64,000 nt of DNA from Polaribacter aquimarinus (GTDB lineage Bacteria > Bacteroidota > Bacteroidia > Flavobacteriales > Flavobacteriaceae), in assembly GCF_003129485.1 (NCBI RefSeq), contig NZ_QFFG01000004.1, positions 186,001 through 250,000 on the forward strand, written 5' to 3'. The notes beneath the pieces were generated by a model that did not search any database, had not been told where the DNA came from, and was given only the letters and a program-made list of their open reading frames with translations. The translations under genes were made by a program, and so were the position numbers. Shown piece by piece: positions 49,916 to 60,100 of the stretch (positions are counted from its first letter, which is position 1; every line of letters starts with the position of its first letter).

Positions 49916-49946
49916 ACTTTGCAAATATTACATATTTGCAAAGTTT
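49916..49946 (-). terminator. terminator of the beta-glucan locus
   Basis: AACTTTGCAAATA and TATTTGCAAAGTT, perfect 13-bp stem with 5-base loop; the T-run is on the minus strand. It lies 49 bp after the stop of the last GH17 gene. The rest of the 49637-49994 gap shows no gene. Confidence 0.85.
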
Positions 49947-49994
49947 ACAAACAAAATCCACTATACATAATTGTAATACTTTACAATTATAATT

Positions 49995-50903
49995 TTAATA
50001 TTTTAAATTTTCATTCTTATCCCATAATCCCCAGTACGCTCCAACATCTCCTTCAGCTCCAACTTTCCAAGATTCATCAAAAGAAGAGAAATAAAAGATT
50101 TCAACATCATCTTTTTCTGCCCATACTTGAGTGTTTATAAAATATTTCATTGTATTCTCATCAGAAGAAACTGCATCACCTTCATTACCTCCTTTACTTG
50201 GCCACCCAGTTTCTGTAATTATTATTTTTTTACCATTTGCAGCTTCTATAACTTGATCGTACATTCTTTGCATATGCCCCAAAGAATAATCTATTGGACA
50301 ACCTTCCCAATATGGATAACAGTTTGAAAGAATAACATCGCTAAATTCTACCAATTCTGGATGTCTAGAAAATTCGTAATAAGCATCTACATAGCCAACA
50401 CTAACATCTGGAATTGCTTCTTTAACCCTTTTTATATATATTAATAGTTCCTCTAAAGTTAAATCGTTTCTATACAAAACTTCGTTACCAACAGCTGCAA
50501 TATCAACACAACCTTCTTTAGCCAATTGTATTAAAGCTTTTATTTCTTCTTCGTTTTTTTCCATATCATCACCTAACCAAGCACCCACCATAGTTTTCAT
50601 TCCATGTTTTTTAGCTATTCTAGGGATATGCTCATTACCTTCAATACATGAAAAAGAACGAATCCATTTTGTATAAGGTTTTAGGATTTTGATTCTTCTT
50701 TCTACTTGCTCTTCTGTTATTGTATCTCCTGGCTCTTGACCATCTTCATACATACTAAAACAGATTCCATGCATTCCTTGATTTAAAGTTTCTCTCCAAA
50801 GTTTTTTTAAATCATCAAAATTATATGATGAATAATCTACTCCAGAATCTCCTGACCCTTCTTTAAGTGTTAAAGAAAAATGATGATTTTCTCTGTATGA
50901 CAT
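49995..50903 (-). CDS. GH17-type beta-1,3-glucanase-like protein without signal peptide
   Basis: A 302-residue protein of the GH17 fold. The acid/base candidate is Glu141 (AAVGNEVLYR) and the nucleophile Glu231 (IITETGWPSKGG), both in the standard GH17 contexts; FYFSSFDESWK and GAYWGLWD close the barrel. It starts MSYRENHHFSLTLKEGSGDS without any signal peptide, so it should act in the cytoplasm on imported beta-glucan oligosaccharides, or have transglycosylase activity. It differs clearly from the GH17 lipoprotein at 54023-55306. It is the last gene of the locus, 21 bp after the symporter gene, which fits use of the imported product. Confidence 0.85.
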   Translation of the reverse strand: MSYRENHHFSLTLKEGSGDSGVDYSSYNFDDLKKLWRETLNQGMHGICFSMYEDGQEPGDTITEEQVERRIKILKPYTKWIRSFSCIEGNEHIPRIAKKHGMKTMVGAWLGDDMEKNEEEIKALIQLAKEGCVDIAAVGNEVLYRNDLTLEELLIYIKRVKEAIPDVSVGYVDAYYEFSRHPELVEFSDVILSNCYPYWEGCPIDYSLGHMQRMYDQVIEAANGKKIIITETGWPSKGGNEGDAVSSDENTMKYFINTQVWAEKDDVEIFYFSSFDESWKVGAEGDVGAYWGLWDKNENLKY

Positions 50904-50924
50904 TTTATTTAATTATTTTCTTAT

Positions 50925-52493
50925 TTATAATTCCCCTCTACGTTCTACCAATATTTCTTTTATTTCTTTTGCTCTTTTCTCATTAAGACTGTATTTCCAC
51001 ATCACAATCATAGCTAAAGCAGCTGTTGATGCAGGAACTACGATATCAGCTACTCTCAAAGAATTCATTGTTTCTGCTGCTTGATTTGTAATGTTTTGAT
51101 CAAATCCAACAATTTTTAAGATTACACCACTTAAAATAATAGCAATGGCTTGTCCTAATTTTACCATCCACCAATAGATTGCTCCAAAAGTACCTTCTTT
51201 ACGAGGCATCCCATTTTCTAATTCGTCTAAATCACAAACATCTGCAGTCATAGACATCATTAATGTAAATAAACCTCCCATACCAAATGCAAACAAAGGA
51301 ATAGGTATAAAGATTAACCATGGAATACCATTACTTGCATCGATACTAAACCATGACATTCCCATACTATCTAGATAAGGGTTTAAAAACTCAAATATAG
51401 AAGCCACTCCATTATTCATAGATTGCCCTAAAGAAGTTTGATTAAAACTATTATTTAGTTCTATATCAAATCCCCACCATTTTAAAATATACCCAATTAT
51501 TGATAAAAAAGTTGAAATTAAGAAAGCCTTTCTTTTTCCCCATTTTGTTGCCATTCTTGAAATAATAGGAATTACAATAAAAGCCGTAATAATTGCATTT
51601 AAAGTATTGAACCATGCAGGCCAAGTACCCGCTTGTTCCCAACTACCACTATTCATATAAAAAACGATAATAAATACAGAAAATGCTGCCACTAATTGAA
51701 ATCCATTAAAAACCAAAAAAGTAGCCCCACATAGTTTCATAAAAGGTTTATTTTTAGAAACTTGCTTAATTCCTTCCCATAGTTCTTTCATATTAGAAGC
51801 TAAAGATTTTAAACTTATTTCCTTTCTATTCTCCATATGAGAAGAATCAATCCCTCTACAAAAAAATGCTGGAAGAATTCCAAATAAAATACAGACTGCT
51901 CCCACAATTACTGCCATTGTTCTTACACCTTGAGCAGGGTTATCAAATGTATTTACATCGGGTATAATAACATACAACCAAGGCACTATCATCCACGCTA
52001 TTTGCCCCATACTATTAGCTAAACTCATTAAACGTGTTCTTTCGTTATAGTCTGATGTCATCTCATAACCTAAACCAACTAACGGAGTTGCAAACATTGT
52101 GTTCCCTACTAGGAACAAGATTTGCAAAATCATGACATACCAAAAATTAAAGGTCTGAGAAGCATTTTCATCTAGTTGCCACATTAAAATAAATAAGATT
52201 CCACTAATTATTGCTCCGCTAAAAATATATGGTCTCCTACGTCCCCATTTCGATTTTGTATTGTCTGAAATGAATCCCATAACAGGATCAGTAATTGCAT
52301 CAAATATTCGTGGCAAACCACCTAAAAGTCCGGCCCATACAGGATCCATCCCAAAAGCAGTTAATATGAATACTTGTAGATAAACCCCTAATACTCCTGG
52401 TAAAAGATTTAATACAAAATGTCCAGCTCCAAAAGCAGCTTTTTGTCCAAATGGAACTTTTCCTCTTGTAGTTGTCGTAGATTGATTTGACAT
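50925..52493 (-). CDS. GPH-family sugar:cation symporter (MFS)
   Basis: A 522-residue inner-membrane transporter with about 12 hydrophobic segments. The GPH (melibiose permease-like) signatures are visible: FDAITDPVMGFISDNTKSKW, GRRRPYIFSGAI in the loop after helix 2, and DVCDLDELENGMPRKEGTFG in the second half. The N-terminal Lys/Gly-rich start (TTTRGKVPFGQKAAFGAGHF) is typical. It probably imports glucose or laminarin oligosaccharides released by the lipoprotein glycosidases encoded upstream. The position between GH30 and the cytoplasmic GH17 gene supports this. No porin-type SusC/SusD pair is visible in the window; it could be encoded beyond 64000. Confidence 0.9.
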   Translation of the reverse strand: MSNQSTTTTRGKVPFGQKAAFGAGHFVLNLLPGVLGVYLQVFILTAFGMDPVWAGLLGGLPRIFDAITDPVMGFISDNTKSKWGRRRPYIFSGAIISGILFILMWQLDENASQTFNFWYVMILQILFLVGNTMFATPLVGLGYEMTSDYNERTRLMSLANSMGQIAWMIVPWLYVIIPDVNTFDNPAQGVRTMAVIVGAVCILFGILPAFFCRGIDSSHMENRKEISLKSLASNMKELWEGIKQVSKNKPFMKLCGATFLVFNGFQLVAAFSVFIIVFYMNSGSWEQAGTWPAWFNTLNAIITAFIVIPIISRMATKWGKRKAFLISTFLSIIGYILKWWGFDIELNNSFNQTSLGQSMNNGVASIFEFLNPYLDSMGMSWFSIDASNGIPWLIFIPIPLFAFGMGGLFTLMMSMTADVCDLDELENGMPRKEGTFGAIYWWMVKLGQAIAIILSGVILKIVGFDQNITNQAAETMNSLRVADIVVPASTAALAMIVMWKYSLNEKRAKEIKEILVERRGEL

Positions 52494-52523
52494 ATTTATT
52501 CGTTTTAGTTAATTAGTAATTTA

Positions 52524-54008
52524 TTATTTACTCAACATTATAGTCTGTAATGCTTGTGCGTCGATATTTATAATTGTTTCTTTTTCTCCTAACTGCAATT
52601 TGAAATTTTTCTTTGTTAATCCTTCATTAAAAACTACAACTGCAATAGATCCATCTGTATTTTGAGCTGCTGCCACTTGTAAGTCTTTGTCAGATTTATC
52701 TACCCCAATAACTTTAGCATCTGGTCTTATGTACTTACTAAAATGTGCCATTGTATAATACAAAGGTGTAAAATACACTTCGTCTTTTACTGGGTCTACA
52801 ATAACAGGAGCAATACACCAGTTTTTAAACCAGTTTGGTCCTCCTTTTGTGTCTAAAACCATATTCCAGTCTACCCATCCATCAACAAAATTGTTTAAAC
52901 AGCCAATAATATCTCTTGCATATCTATTTACTGGAGCGTATTTTGGATGTAAATGTTTATCCTTTTCAGGAGCCCAAGTATATCCCCAATCTGTTGCTTC
53001 TTTTTTCCAGTACCAAGCATCATCTTGCCAAACAGGAACTTGAGCATCTATACAAGCTTCTGACTGAATTAAATATTTATTAGGTGCTTTATGATGAGCA
53101 TATTGTAATTCGTCTGGAAATACTTCGAAAGTACTTGCGTACCAGTGAATAGCAGTTCCATCAAAATATTTTGAAGTTTCTTCATTTTTAAATTGAGAAT
53201 CTACCCATTCTTTTAAGTGTTCTCTATTCTGATCGTATCCTAAAATTTTAATATTTGGATAGTCTTTTCTAAGTTTAGGACCTAAATGATTTTGTACGAA
53301 ATTGGTCATTTCATCAGGAGAATAATGCATGCTTTCCCAATTATTACCATTTCCAAGAGGTTCATTTTCTACCGTAAAACCCCAAATATCAATTCCTTCT
53401 TTTTTGTAAGCTTCAACATATTTAGAAAAGAACAGCGCCCAGGTATCATAGTATTTTGGCAATAATTTTCCTCCAACCCATTTGTTATTATCTTTCATCC
53501 AAGGAGCTGCTGTCCATGGTGAACCAAATATTTTAAAACCATCTTTAGATGCTTTCATTGCATCTTTTATAAAAGGAATTAAATCGTCTTTATCTTCTTC
53601 GATTGTGAAGTGTTTCAACTCCATATCATCTTCCACAGGAGAATAAGAGTATTGAGATATCGAAAAATCACAAGAATTCATATGACTTCTTGTTAGAGAA
53701 TAATTTGCTCCTTCTCTTGAGAAATAAGCCTGAATTATAGTGTCTCTATTCTTCTTACTTAATTTGTTTAATAAGTAAGCAGATGATTCTGTAAAAGCAC
53801 CTCCAAAACCAGTAATGGTTTGAAAAGTTGTATCAGGATTAATTTTGATTGTTGATACATTTTCTGAGGTTATAAAATCAGAAATTTTAGTCAATTTATT
53901 TCCTGCTGCTGATGTTTCGTATACATCAACTACTAACGTATCTACTTTTTGGTTGCAACTAATCATCATCAATAAAAAAAGTGTTGAGAAAAAATAATTT
54001 GTTTTCAT
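52524..54008 (-). CDS. GH30-family beta-glycosidase lipoprotein (beta-1,6-glucanase-like)
   Basis: A 494-residue lipoprotein (NYFFSTLFLLMMISC, Cys19). The GH30 fold is recognised by TFQTITGFGGAFTESSAYLL, the acid/base Glu216 (FTVENEPLGNG) and the nucleophile Glu317 (YLIQSEACID), followed by WNMVLDTKGGPNWFKNWC and the C-terminal beta domain (LQVAAAQNTDGSIAVVVFNE). In laminarin loci the GH30 enzyme removes the beta-1,6-linked glucose branches. Beta-glucosylceramidase-like specificity also exists in the family, but context favours beta-1,6-glucan. It lies 15 bp after the GH17 lipoprotein gene and 31 bp before the symporter gene, in one operon. Confidence 0.92.
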   Translation of the reverse strand: MKTNYFFSTLFLLMMISCNQKVDTLVVDVYETSAAGNKLTKISDFITSENVSTIKINPDTTFQTITGFGGAFTESSAYLLNKLSKKNRDTIIQAYFSREGANYSLTRSHMNSCDFSISQYSYSPVEDDMELKHFTIEEDKDDLIPFIKDAMKASKDGFKIFGSPWTAAPWMKDNNKWVGGKLLPKYYDTWALFFSKYVEAYKKEGIDIWGFTVENEPLGNGNNWESMHYSPDEMTNFVQNHLGPKLRKDYPNIKILGYDQNREHLKEWVDSQFKNEETSKYFDGTAIHWYASTFEVFPDELQYAHHKAPNKYLIQSEACIDAQVPVWQDDAWYWKKEATDWGYTWAPEKDKHLHPKYAPVNRYARDIIGCLNNFVDGWVDWNMVLDTKGGPNWFKNWCIAPVIVDPVKDEVYFTPLYYTMAHFSKYIRPDAKVIGVDKSDKDLQVAAAQNTDGSIAVVVFNEGLTKKNFKLQLGEKETIINIDAQALQTIMLSK

Positions 54009-54022
54009 TTTGTTGGTTAATT

Positions 54023-55306
54023 TTATCTTGGATAATCTGTATTTGGTACTAAAACTGTTTTCATCATTTCTGCTTTATCGCCATTAAAGGTTTTGGTAAT
54101 TGGTTTTCCGTTTCTCATTAATCCTTTAAAAATTCCTTTATCTACTAAATCCCAAATCGGGAATTTAGCCTCTCCTTTTAAGTTGATTAATCCGAAATGA
54201 TTTTCAGACCCTAGTGGATTATTTGCATCTTTCCATTGCTCATCAAAAGCTTCAAAATAGAAACAAGAAATTCCTTCTTTATTGGTCCATTCTCTCATGT
54301 GTTTATAATACAAACCTTGTTTGTATTGGTCTGTTGCTCTAGAACCGTTTTCACCATAATGTCCGCTAGAAATAGTTGCCCAACCAGTTTCTCCTATATG
54401 AATTTTCTTAGTAGAATCGATACTTTTTACATAGTCTGAAACATCTTTAAAGAGCTGTTTAGATTTCTCTAAAGCACGTAACATTGCTTTATCTATTTTT
54501 TCTTGATCAGAAAGATTTTGCTCATCTTCTGGTATTTTCCAAAAATCTGGAGCATAATGCGAATAATGATATGGATAGGTGTGCATAGAAACATAATCTA
54601 CAGCCTTAATTAAATCTTCTAAATCTTTCACTCTATAACTTTCGTCTCCACCACCCCAAGAAGAAAAATCATCTGAACTAGTGATCCATAAATCTTTAGA
54701 TAGCTCTCCTTTTTTCTTTAAATTTTGTAAGTGATTTACCCATTTTAAAATCACACTAGGTTGCACAAAATAACTTGTTGCCCACTTTACCATAGCTTCA
54801 TTACCAACTGCAATTACTTTTACAATATCTGGATATTGGTTTGCTAAAGCTACTGCCCTTGCAATCTCACCTTCGTTTTGAGGACTTTCAATATTATGAT
54901 CTGGTTCTTTGTCTGTCCAAGCATTTAAACAATCTATCCAAGCTCCTAACATTACATACATTTCGAATTTTGGATCTTCCTTTTTAAGCTCGCTGATAGC
55001 CTTTAAAACATTAGCTGCGTGAGGTAATTTCGGTTGTACATTATAAGTTCTCAAAATTCTAATTCCCATTGCAGAAAGAATTTTTAAATCCTCTTTTAAT
55101 TCTTTTATAGTTGGTTGTATCTCTCTTGAGTTTTCTCTGTATCCACCATAAGAAATTGCCAAATAATCTGCATTTCCTAAAATTTGTTTCGCCGTCATTG
55201 TTGTTGTTTTCTCTTTAGTATCTTTTGTCTCTTCCTTTTTAGAACTACACCCGAAACCAATGACAAAAATTAAAATTGCTGTTGTTGTTTTTAAAATTGA
55301 TTTCAT
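54023..55306 (-). CDS. GH17-family beta-1,3-glucanase lipoprotein
   Basis: A 427-residue lipoprotein (KSILKTTTAILIFVIGFGC, Cys20, then a Lys/Glu-rich linker). The GH17 barrel begins YLAISYGGYRENSREIQPTI; catalytic residues are the acid/base Glu170 (IAVGNEAMVKW) and the nucleophile Glu306 (HIGETGWAT). YVSMHTYPYHYSHY and FEAFDEQWKDANNP are further barrel motifs. As an envelope-anchored exo- or endo-beta-1,3-glucanase it would act on debranched or linear laminarin pieces. It is flanked by GH3 and GH30 lipoprotein genes (34 and 14 bp gaps). The signal-less GH17 at 49995 is a distant relative, not a duplicate. Confidence 0.92.
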   Translation of the reverse strand: MKSILKTTTAILIFVIGFGCSSKKEETKDTKEKTTTMTAKQILGNADYLAISYGGYRENSREIQPTIKELKEDLKILSAMGIRILRTYNVQPKLPHAANVLKAISELKKEDPKFEMYVMLGAWIDCLNAWTDKEPDHNIESPQNEGEIARAVALANQYPDIVKVIAVGNEAMVKWATSYFVQPSVILKWVNHLQNLKKKGELSKDLWITSSDDFSSWGGGDESYRVKDLEDLIKAVDYVSMHTYPYHYSHYAPDFWKIPEDEQNLSDQEKIDKAMLRALEKSKQLFKDVSDYVKSIDSTKKIHIGETGWATISSGHYGENGSRATDQYKQGLYYKHMREWTNKEGISCFYFEAFDEQWKDANNPLGSENHFGLINLKGEAKFPIWDLVDKGIFKGLMRNGKPITKTFNGDKAEMMKTVLVPNTDYPR

Positions 55307-55340
55307 ACGCGATTGTTTTATATTATTCTAAACTTTTCTT

Positions 55341-57158
55341 CTATTTTTTAAATGTTAAACCGTATCCAAATGGATATAATGGTTCTATGCTAGCATCCCA
55401 AAAATTAGGGCCATATTTACCTTTAAAATCATCTATTGATTTTGGCCAAGAGTGAGGTAATTTTCCAGAGAAATTATAATCTCCAAATAAAACTTCTGCA
55501 ACTCCATCACCTTCTGAACCTGGTAACCAAGCAGCAACAAAAGCATCTGATTTTTTTATCTGCTCTGTAACCACTAATGGTCTTCCTGAAATTAAAATTA
55601 CCAAAGTCTTTACTCCATTTTCTTGATACTTATTGATGTAATTTTGATGTTCTTTAGTAAGGGTTAATTCTAGTTGATTGGATTCGTGTCCAATATCTCC
55701 AAAGAATTCTGCATAAGGATTTTCACCAACTACAATAATGGCTAAATCTGCATCATAATGATTTCCTGTTGCGTCTTTATCGTAAATTACTGTTCCTTTT
55801 GATTGCTTTTTGATTCCGTCTAAAATGGTGGTTGCTCCTTTATAATTTTCTTTAGTTCCTTGCCAATTCACTGTCCAACCTCCAGATTGTAAGCCCGAAT
55901 TGTTTGCGTGTTCGCCAACCACAATAATTTTCTTTGTTTTTTTATCAATTGGTAAAATGTTATTTTCATTTTTTAACAAAACCAAGGATTCTCTTACAGC
56001 TCGTTTTGCCACTTTTCGGTGTTCAGTACATCCTATTTTGGCAATAAAACTTGGATCAGGAAAAGGATTTTCAAACAATCCTAATCTATATTTTTGACGT
56101 AAAACTCTTCTTACTGCATCATCAATTCTTGACATAGAAATCGAATCATTTTCAACTCCTTTTTTTACTCCAGATTGAAAATCATCCAAATCTCCATCAA
56201 CAGCCATCACTACATCTACACCTGCATTGATAATATCATTTCCTCCAAATCTTGAATATCCTTTCCAATCAGAAACTACGATGCCTTTAAAGTTCATTCC
56301 GACTTTTAAAGTATCTGTAATTAACCTTTTGTGAGCGTGCATTGAAATTCCTGTAACGGTATTGAATGATGCCATAACTGCACCAATTCCTTCTTGAACA
56401 GCAGCTTTATAAGGTGCTAATAATTTAGCTTCTATTTCTGTTGCATTTAAAGAAGTTTCTCCACCTTCTACTCCATAATCAGTTGAACCATCGCCTACAA
56501 AATGTTTAGCAGTTGCCATAACCGTTTTTGAGTCAGACAAGTTTCCTTGATGTCCCCTAACTGATGCTTTGGTTAACTTTTCTGTTATTTCTGTACTTTC
56601 TGAAAACGCCTCATAAACTCTACCCCATTTTTCATTAAAAGGTATGGCTACACAGGGAGCAAACACCCAATTAAAACCTGTAGCTTGTGCTTCTACAGCA
56701 GTTATTGCTGCAGCTTTTTCGACTAATTTTTCATTTGCTGCTGCACCCAAACCTATATTATGTGGAAAAATAGTTGCACCATTATACGTATTTTGACCAT
56801 GAACAGCATCAACACCAAATAACAATGGGATTCCTAATCTAGTGGAAAGCGCTTGTTTTTGTAATTTGACAAATTTTTGTTGCCATTCTTCTGCAGTTTC
56901 TCCAGGATTAATGCCTTGTGTATGAATCACAGAACCAATGAATTTGGTGGCGATATCATCATCTTTAGTATCCCAGAAATGTCTAACCTGAGTCATCTGC
57001 CCGATTTTCTCCTCTAGGGTCATTAGTTTTAAAAGAGAATCGACCTTTTTTTCAATCATAATATCTTCATCAACCTTTGAATTCGATGTATTTTTACAAC
57101 CAATAACCGTAAAGATTAAAGGAATAAAAATTTGATATTTATGAAATTTACTAGGCAT
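55341..57158 (-). CDS. GH3-family beta-glucosidase lipoprotein
   Basis: A 605-residue lipoprotein (KFHKYQIFIPLIFTVIGC, Cys21). The GH3 N-terminal barrel reads LMTLEEKIGQMTQVRHFWDT, PLLFGVDAVHGQNTYNGATI and CVAIPFNEKWGRVYEAFSES; the nucleophile is Asp297 in GIVVSDWKGY. The C-terminal domain (VAKRAVRESLVLLKNENNIL, GENPYAEFFGDIGHESNQL) provides the second lobe, but the fibronectin-III domain of the longest members is missing, so the length is short for BglX but normal for the exo-beta-glucanase branch. It releases glucose from beta-1,3/1,6 gluco-oligosaccharides in the envelope. It is 3 bp after the large phosphorylase-like gene, in the same operon. Confidence 0.93.
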   Translation of the reverse strand: MPSKFHKYQIFIPLIFTVIGCKNTSNSKVDEDIMIEKKVDSLLKLMTLEEKIGQMTQVRHFWDTKDDDIATKFIGSVIHTQGINPGETAEEWQQKFVKLQKQALSTRLGIPLLFGVDAVHGQNTYNGATIFPHNIGLGAAANEKLVEKAAAITAVEAQATGFNWVFAPCVAIPFNEKWGRVYEAFSESTEITEKLTKASVRGHQGNLSDSKTVMATAKHFVGDGSTDYGVEGGETSLNATEIEAKLLAPYKAAVQEGIGAVMASFNTVTGISMHAHKRLITDTLKVGMNFKGIVVSDWKGYSRFGGNDIINAGVDVVMAVDGDLDDFQSGVKKGVENDSISMSRIDDAVRRVLRQKYRLGLFENPFPDPSFIAKIGCTEHRKVAKRAVRESLVLLKNENNILPIDKKTKKIIVVGEHANNSGLQSGGWTVNWQGTKENYKGATTILDGIKKQSKGTVIYDKDATGNHYDADLAIIVVGENPYAEFFGDIGHESNQLELTLTKEHQNYINKYQENGVKTLVILISGRPLVVTEQIKKSDAFVAAWLPGSEGDGVAEVLFGDYNFSGKLPHSWPKSIDDFKGKYGPNFWDASIEPLYPFGYGLTFKK

Positions 57159-57161
57159 TTC

Positions 57162-60100
57162 TTATTTTTTGATAGAAACTACTATTTTCTTTATTTCTCC
57201 TGATCTTTTAAACAACATATCGCTGTTTTGTTTATCTATTCTTAAACTATTTACTTCATAAGCTTTACCATCTGTATAAAATACTTTTAACTTATTATCA
57301 TCTGATAATTGATATACAATTGGTACTTGACAATAAGTAAATGCTAAGGTTTCTGAATCTAGAATTAAAGTTTTCTTATCGCTATTAACATCAACATAAT
57401 TAAAGTTTTTAGCTTCTTTTAAGAACTCTTCTTTTCTTAATAATCTTGGATTAAAGTTTAGTTCTCCATTTTTAACAAAAACCCCAAGCTCACCCATTCT
57501 TGATAAGATATCTTCCTTTACTTGACCAGTCATTCCTGGTTGTTGTGCACCTTTTGTAGCTGGCGTGTGCGAATACGGATCTGTTGGAAAAGCACCATAC
57601 AATTTTGGTGATTTATGCACTCCAATTCCTTCGTTTATTTCATAATAATGGTCTAACAATCTACCTATAACTTCTTCACTTTCGTTATTGTTAATTGCTA
57701 ACAAGCAGTTTTCTTGAACTGCTAATAATAACTTAGAAACCATATGCCAATAGATTGAGCCTAAACCTTCATAACCGAAAAATGTGCCTGATCTTCCGGT
57801 AAAAGATTTATGGTCGAACATTTCTTCGTAAATTTCTAAGAGCAAATTCTCTTCTTCTTTTACTAAAGATTGATATTCTTCAGAAAGGTTTTCTAAACCT
57901 GTTTTTAAAACATCAGCATTATTAAAATTACCGTTAAAGTGATAATTTCCTGCAACATCTTTATTGATGATTTTATGATTACCATCTGCTAATAATTGCT
58001 GTAACAATTTTGATTTCTCAACTGCTTTTGATGGAATATTATTCTTATCTATAAACCTTCCTAAGTCTTTATTAGGATATAAAATATAGCTGTATTGATC
58101 TTCTCTGAACAATGCACTTGCTTTTAAACCATCTAAAGTGGCTAAAGCTTGTTTTGGTGATAAATGCCCAGAACTTAATACTGCAACTTGACCTTCTAAC
58201 ATTTCTGACAAGTAAGAAATCGATACTTCTTTCTCATTTTCCACGGTCATTAAATTATACGCGTGATACATATTATCATCACGTTTATTGGCATCTATAG
58301 TTTGTTCTGTATATTTTTTTATGATGCTAAAGAAATCTAGTAAGTCGTTTTTAGAAATGGATGTTTTTTTGTTTTGGAATCCGTTTTTGTAAATTAATAA
58401 TCTATAATTACTACCCGCATTTCCTACTCCATCTAAAACAGTTTTTCTATCAGCATCAGAAATATTTTTCGATAAAATGTTTTCATTTTCTTTTAGTGAT
58501 ACAACTACTGTATTAAAGAAAGTTACCAACTCATCAGAAATAGAAATCTTATCTATATCTGTGTTTGAAACTACATTTTCGAAAAAGTTTATAAAACGAT
58601 GTAAGTAACAAAGTGTTACCATAGAAACACCATTACCCACCAAAGCATTGTTGGCGTCATTCCATTCTGGTCTTTGTGTATTCATCCAAATACCACCTTC
58701 AGGAATAAAATTAGATACTTTTGCCAACACAGTAGCTAGCAATTTCTCCATCATATTTACTCTATAGATACTATTGTTTGCATCTCTTAATAGCGCTCCA
58801 TCTGCTCCTATTTGAATTCTTAATTCATCAATTTTATGATTTAATTCTTCATCAAAATCAATGGTATCTTTTGGATTTTGAAGCGTTTCTTGATAACTTT
58901 TAATCTTATAAGGTACGTTTGCATATACAAACACCTCTTCTGTAAAGTTTTCTGCTAATCTACCTGGATAATAATTTTCTATAAATTCTAAGAATTTTAA
59001 TAGATAAATAATTTGATGATCTCCCCAATATCCGATATACGACCAAGGGTCATCTGGTTCTATGATTTCCCAATCAAAACCTCCTTTTGTAACTCTGTAG
59101 GGATTGTAGCCGTCAAAAGTAGAAGCGTTTAAAAACTTATGAATCATACCTTCCATAAACTCAGGATATGAATGCGCTAAAGCCTCCCAATTCTGAAAAA
59201 TATCTCTCCAGTTTCCTTCGTAATCTAAAATTTTAGAACCATCAATTTCACTTCTAGTGTTAATTGAAAAACGGTTCCAAGGTCTACTTGGGTCTCCGTG
59301 TCTACGACTAAACTTTAACGGTAGATACTCTAAACATAACCTTTTAAAGTCTTTGTCTTCATTGGTTTTTGCTATATTTTTCAAGTAATCTACCGTAAAC
59401 TCTTCTGGTAAATTATCTACTATATTTCTTTGATTTTCATATACCTCTTGATTAGCCTTTGCTAAATATTTTTCGAAATCTTGTTTTTCAATTTGATAGT
59501 TGTTGTCGAAAATTCCACCTCTCATAATATTGAAAAGCGTATTCGCAAAATGCCTTGTATTTCTTGGTTGAATTTGACCTATTTGTAAACCATCTGAAGC
59601 CGCTGTTAACTCTATTAAGTTGTCTGTGCCTTCATCTATACTCTTTTGGATAAGTTCAGTTAAATTCGATTCTTTTTGAATTAAACTAGCCAAACTATGG
59701 TAAGAGTTTAAATTTTGATTTACATTGGCAACCAGCGTCCAAGATTTTTTTTCATTAGCATTTAAGGTTAATTCTTGTATCGTAAAATAAGCTCCTTTTT
59801 CTGCTTTTACATCTACTTCTTGATGAATTTCTTCACCATTTCTAAACGCATCTAATTGTCTTGATGAAATTAAATATTTAGGATTTTGAACCCCAAAAGA
59901 CCAAGCTAAATTCGATTTTAAGGCTTCACTAGGTTCTGCTTTATCTACAATAATGGCACTTAAAGCATAAATACCAATTCCTGAATCAGTTTCTAGTTCA
60001 CACTTTTTATAAGCATCCACTAAATTACTACGAATACCTTGAATTGCAGAAGTAACCCCGTAAGGCAAAATATTTTGAATTCCGTCTAAAATGGTAACCT

